Program-made: the position numbers and the translations under genes
Notes under the pieces: model-generated
What the model saw: only the letters and a program-made list of their open reading frames with translations
What the model was told of the DNA's origin: nothing
The model's database searches: none
Assembly: GCA_050249235.1 (NCBI GenBank)
Contig: JBFWQW010000134.1
Span: 1-7,038, forward strand
Direction: 5' to 3'
Source: JAEKLB01 sp050249235
GTDB lineage: Bacteria > Actinomycetota > Acidimicrobiia > Acidimicrobiales > CADCSY01
Length of the DNA: 7,038 bases
Shown here: positions 6,764 through 7,038 of the stretch, one piece after another
How the letters are laid out: each line of letters starts with the position of its first letter
Position numbering within the stretch: the first letter of the stretch is position 1

Positions 6764-6781
6764 GCCCGGCACGAGCCGGGC
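6764..6781 (+). terminator. Hairpin after the CAP-domain gene
   Basis: GCCCGGC (6764-6770) and GCCGGGC (6775-6781) form a 7-bp perfect stem around ACGA, 24 bases beyond the stop codon. No T-run follows, as is common for hairpins in very GC-rich genomes, so termination is inferred only. Confidence 0.4.
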
Positions 6782-6799
6782 GGCGCCACCCATCGGGCC

Positions 6800-6805
6800 T
6801 ACGCT
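6800..6805 (+). promoter_or_regulatory. Candidate -10 box of the tRNA gene
   Basis: TACGCT fits TANNNT and would start transcription about 5 bases before the mature tRNA 5' end. No convincing -35 is present at the right distance; that position overlaps the preceding hairpin. Confidence 0.4.
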
Positions 6806-6816
6806 CCGTGCCTCCG

Positions 6817-6888
6817 CGGGGAGTGGCGCAGTGGTAGCGCACAGCCTTTGGGTGGCTGAGGTCGTGGGTTCAAATCCCACCTCCCCGA
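6817..6888 (+). tRNA. tRNA-Pro (anticodon TGG)
   Basis: The 72-base sequence folds as a full cloverleaf. The acceptor stem CGGGGAG/CTCCCCG is perfect (7 bp), with A as discriminator. The D stem is GCGC/GCGC around AGTGGTA, and the anticodon stem is CAGCC/GGCTG around TTTGGGT. The T arm is GTGGG-TTCAAAT-CCCAC. The anticodon is bases 6849-6851 (TGG), reading CCA and, by wobble, other proline codons. G after the anticodon and the CGGGG start suit proline tRNAs. The 3' CCA is not encoded, so it must be added after transcription. From memory, a tRNA-Pro(TGG) near tig is also found in mycobacteria. Confidence 0.96.
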
Positions 6889-6897
6889 CTCGGCGGG

Positions 6898-6918
6898 ACC
6901 TCGACGCGCCGTCGAGGT
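6898..6918 (+). terminator. Hairpin between the tRNA and the convergent gene, probable terminator
   Basis: ACCTCGACG (6898-6906) and CGTCGAGGT (6910-6918) form a perfect 9-bp stem with a CGC loop, 9 bases past the tRNA. It is symmetric, so it could also serve the minus-strand gene ending at 6958. A T-run is absent on both sides. Confidence 0.5.
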
Positions 6919-6957
6919 GTCGAGCACCGCGTGATCTGACGGCGAGGCGCCCGGCGG

Positions 6958-7038
6958 CTACCAGGCGGTGACGTCCCGGTCGGTGAGGCGGAGCAGCATC
7001 CCGAACGTGTCGGCCGGGTCGGCGACGGCGTGGCCGGG
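6958..7038 (-). CDS. C-terminal tail of a gene entering from the right edge; possibly VOC/glyoxalase-like
   Basis: The minus strand reads 26 codons ending in TAG at 6958-6960: PGHAVADPADTFGMLL, then RLTDRDVTAW. High G/C in third positions supports coding. The pattern pad(t/f)-G-(m/v)-LL-x-L near the C-terminus resembles the last strand of vicinal-oxygen-chelate proteins such as methylmalonyl-CoA epimerase or glyoxalases, but 26 residues cannot establish a family. The gene converges on tRNA-Pro, with the 9-bp hairpin between them. Confidence 0.55.
   Translation of the reverse strand, partial: PGHAVADPADTFGMLLRLTDRDVTAW

Noticed and set aside
4760..6880. Minus-strand open frame of 706 codons covering tig, the CAP gene and the tRNA
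   Set aside because: It crosses a tRNA gene and two supported genes and has no domain; frame openness is due to base composition.
6898..6918. Inverted repeat next to the tRNA as an integration (att) or insertion-element end
   Set aside because: No duplicated tRNA 3' end, integrase or transposase is visible; a terminator explains it more simply.

Overview
The window is very GC-rich, densely packed and free of mobile-element signatures. It looks like ordinary chromosome from a high-GC actinobacterium. Three observations support this: a trigger factor-ClpP-ClpX cluster with actinobacterial-type proteins (ClpP closest by eye to the ClpP2 type), a tRNA-Pro(TGG) a short way upstream of tig, and TANNNT -10 boxes next to start codons or mature ends. 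The class Acidimicrobiia is a guess that the sequence cannot settle.

Layout, left to right. All protein genes except one lie on the minus strand, so the direction of transcription is right to left. At 1-421 is the N-terminal part of a GNAT-type acetyltransferase that runs off the left edge. At 470-1768 is folC (dihydrofolate/folylpolyglutamate synthase). At 1769-1921 is a gap holding five 14-bp tandem repeats and a hairpin. At 1922-2515 is a small alanine-rich protein made largely of proline-punctuated 22-residue repeats, three of them identical at DNA level; it has its own candidate leaderless promoter. At 2584-3870 is clpX, at 3897-4574 clpP and at 4567-6012 tig, which form a compact protein-quality-control operon transcribed tig-clpP-clpX (8-bp overlap, then a 26-bp gap). 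A 277-bp divergent control region follows. At 6290-6739 (+) is a small putative CAP/SCP-domain lipoprotein. At 6817-6888 (+) is tRNA-Pro(TGG), followed by a 9-bp perfect hairpin. At 6958-7038 (-) are the last 26 codons of a gene entering from the right.

How the genes work together: trigger factor binds nascent chains at the ribosome, while ClpX unfolds proteins and feeds them to the ClpP chamber, so the central cluster is a folding/degradation unit. FolC acts in one-carbon metabolism and is not functionally tied to it. The repeat protein sits alone between the two, bounded by a terminator-like hairpin and its own promoter on one side and by noncoding minisatellite repeats on the other.

I see no convincing new multi-gene system. 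The least explained item is the 22-mer repeat protein with its recently amplified DNA repeat.
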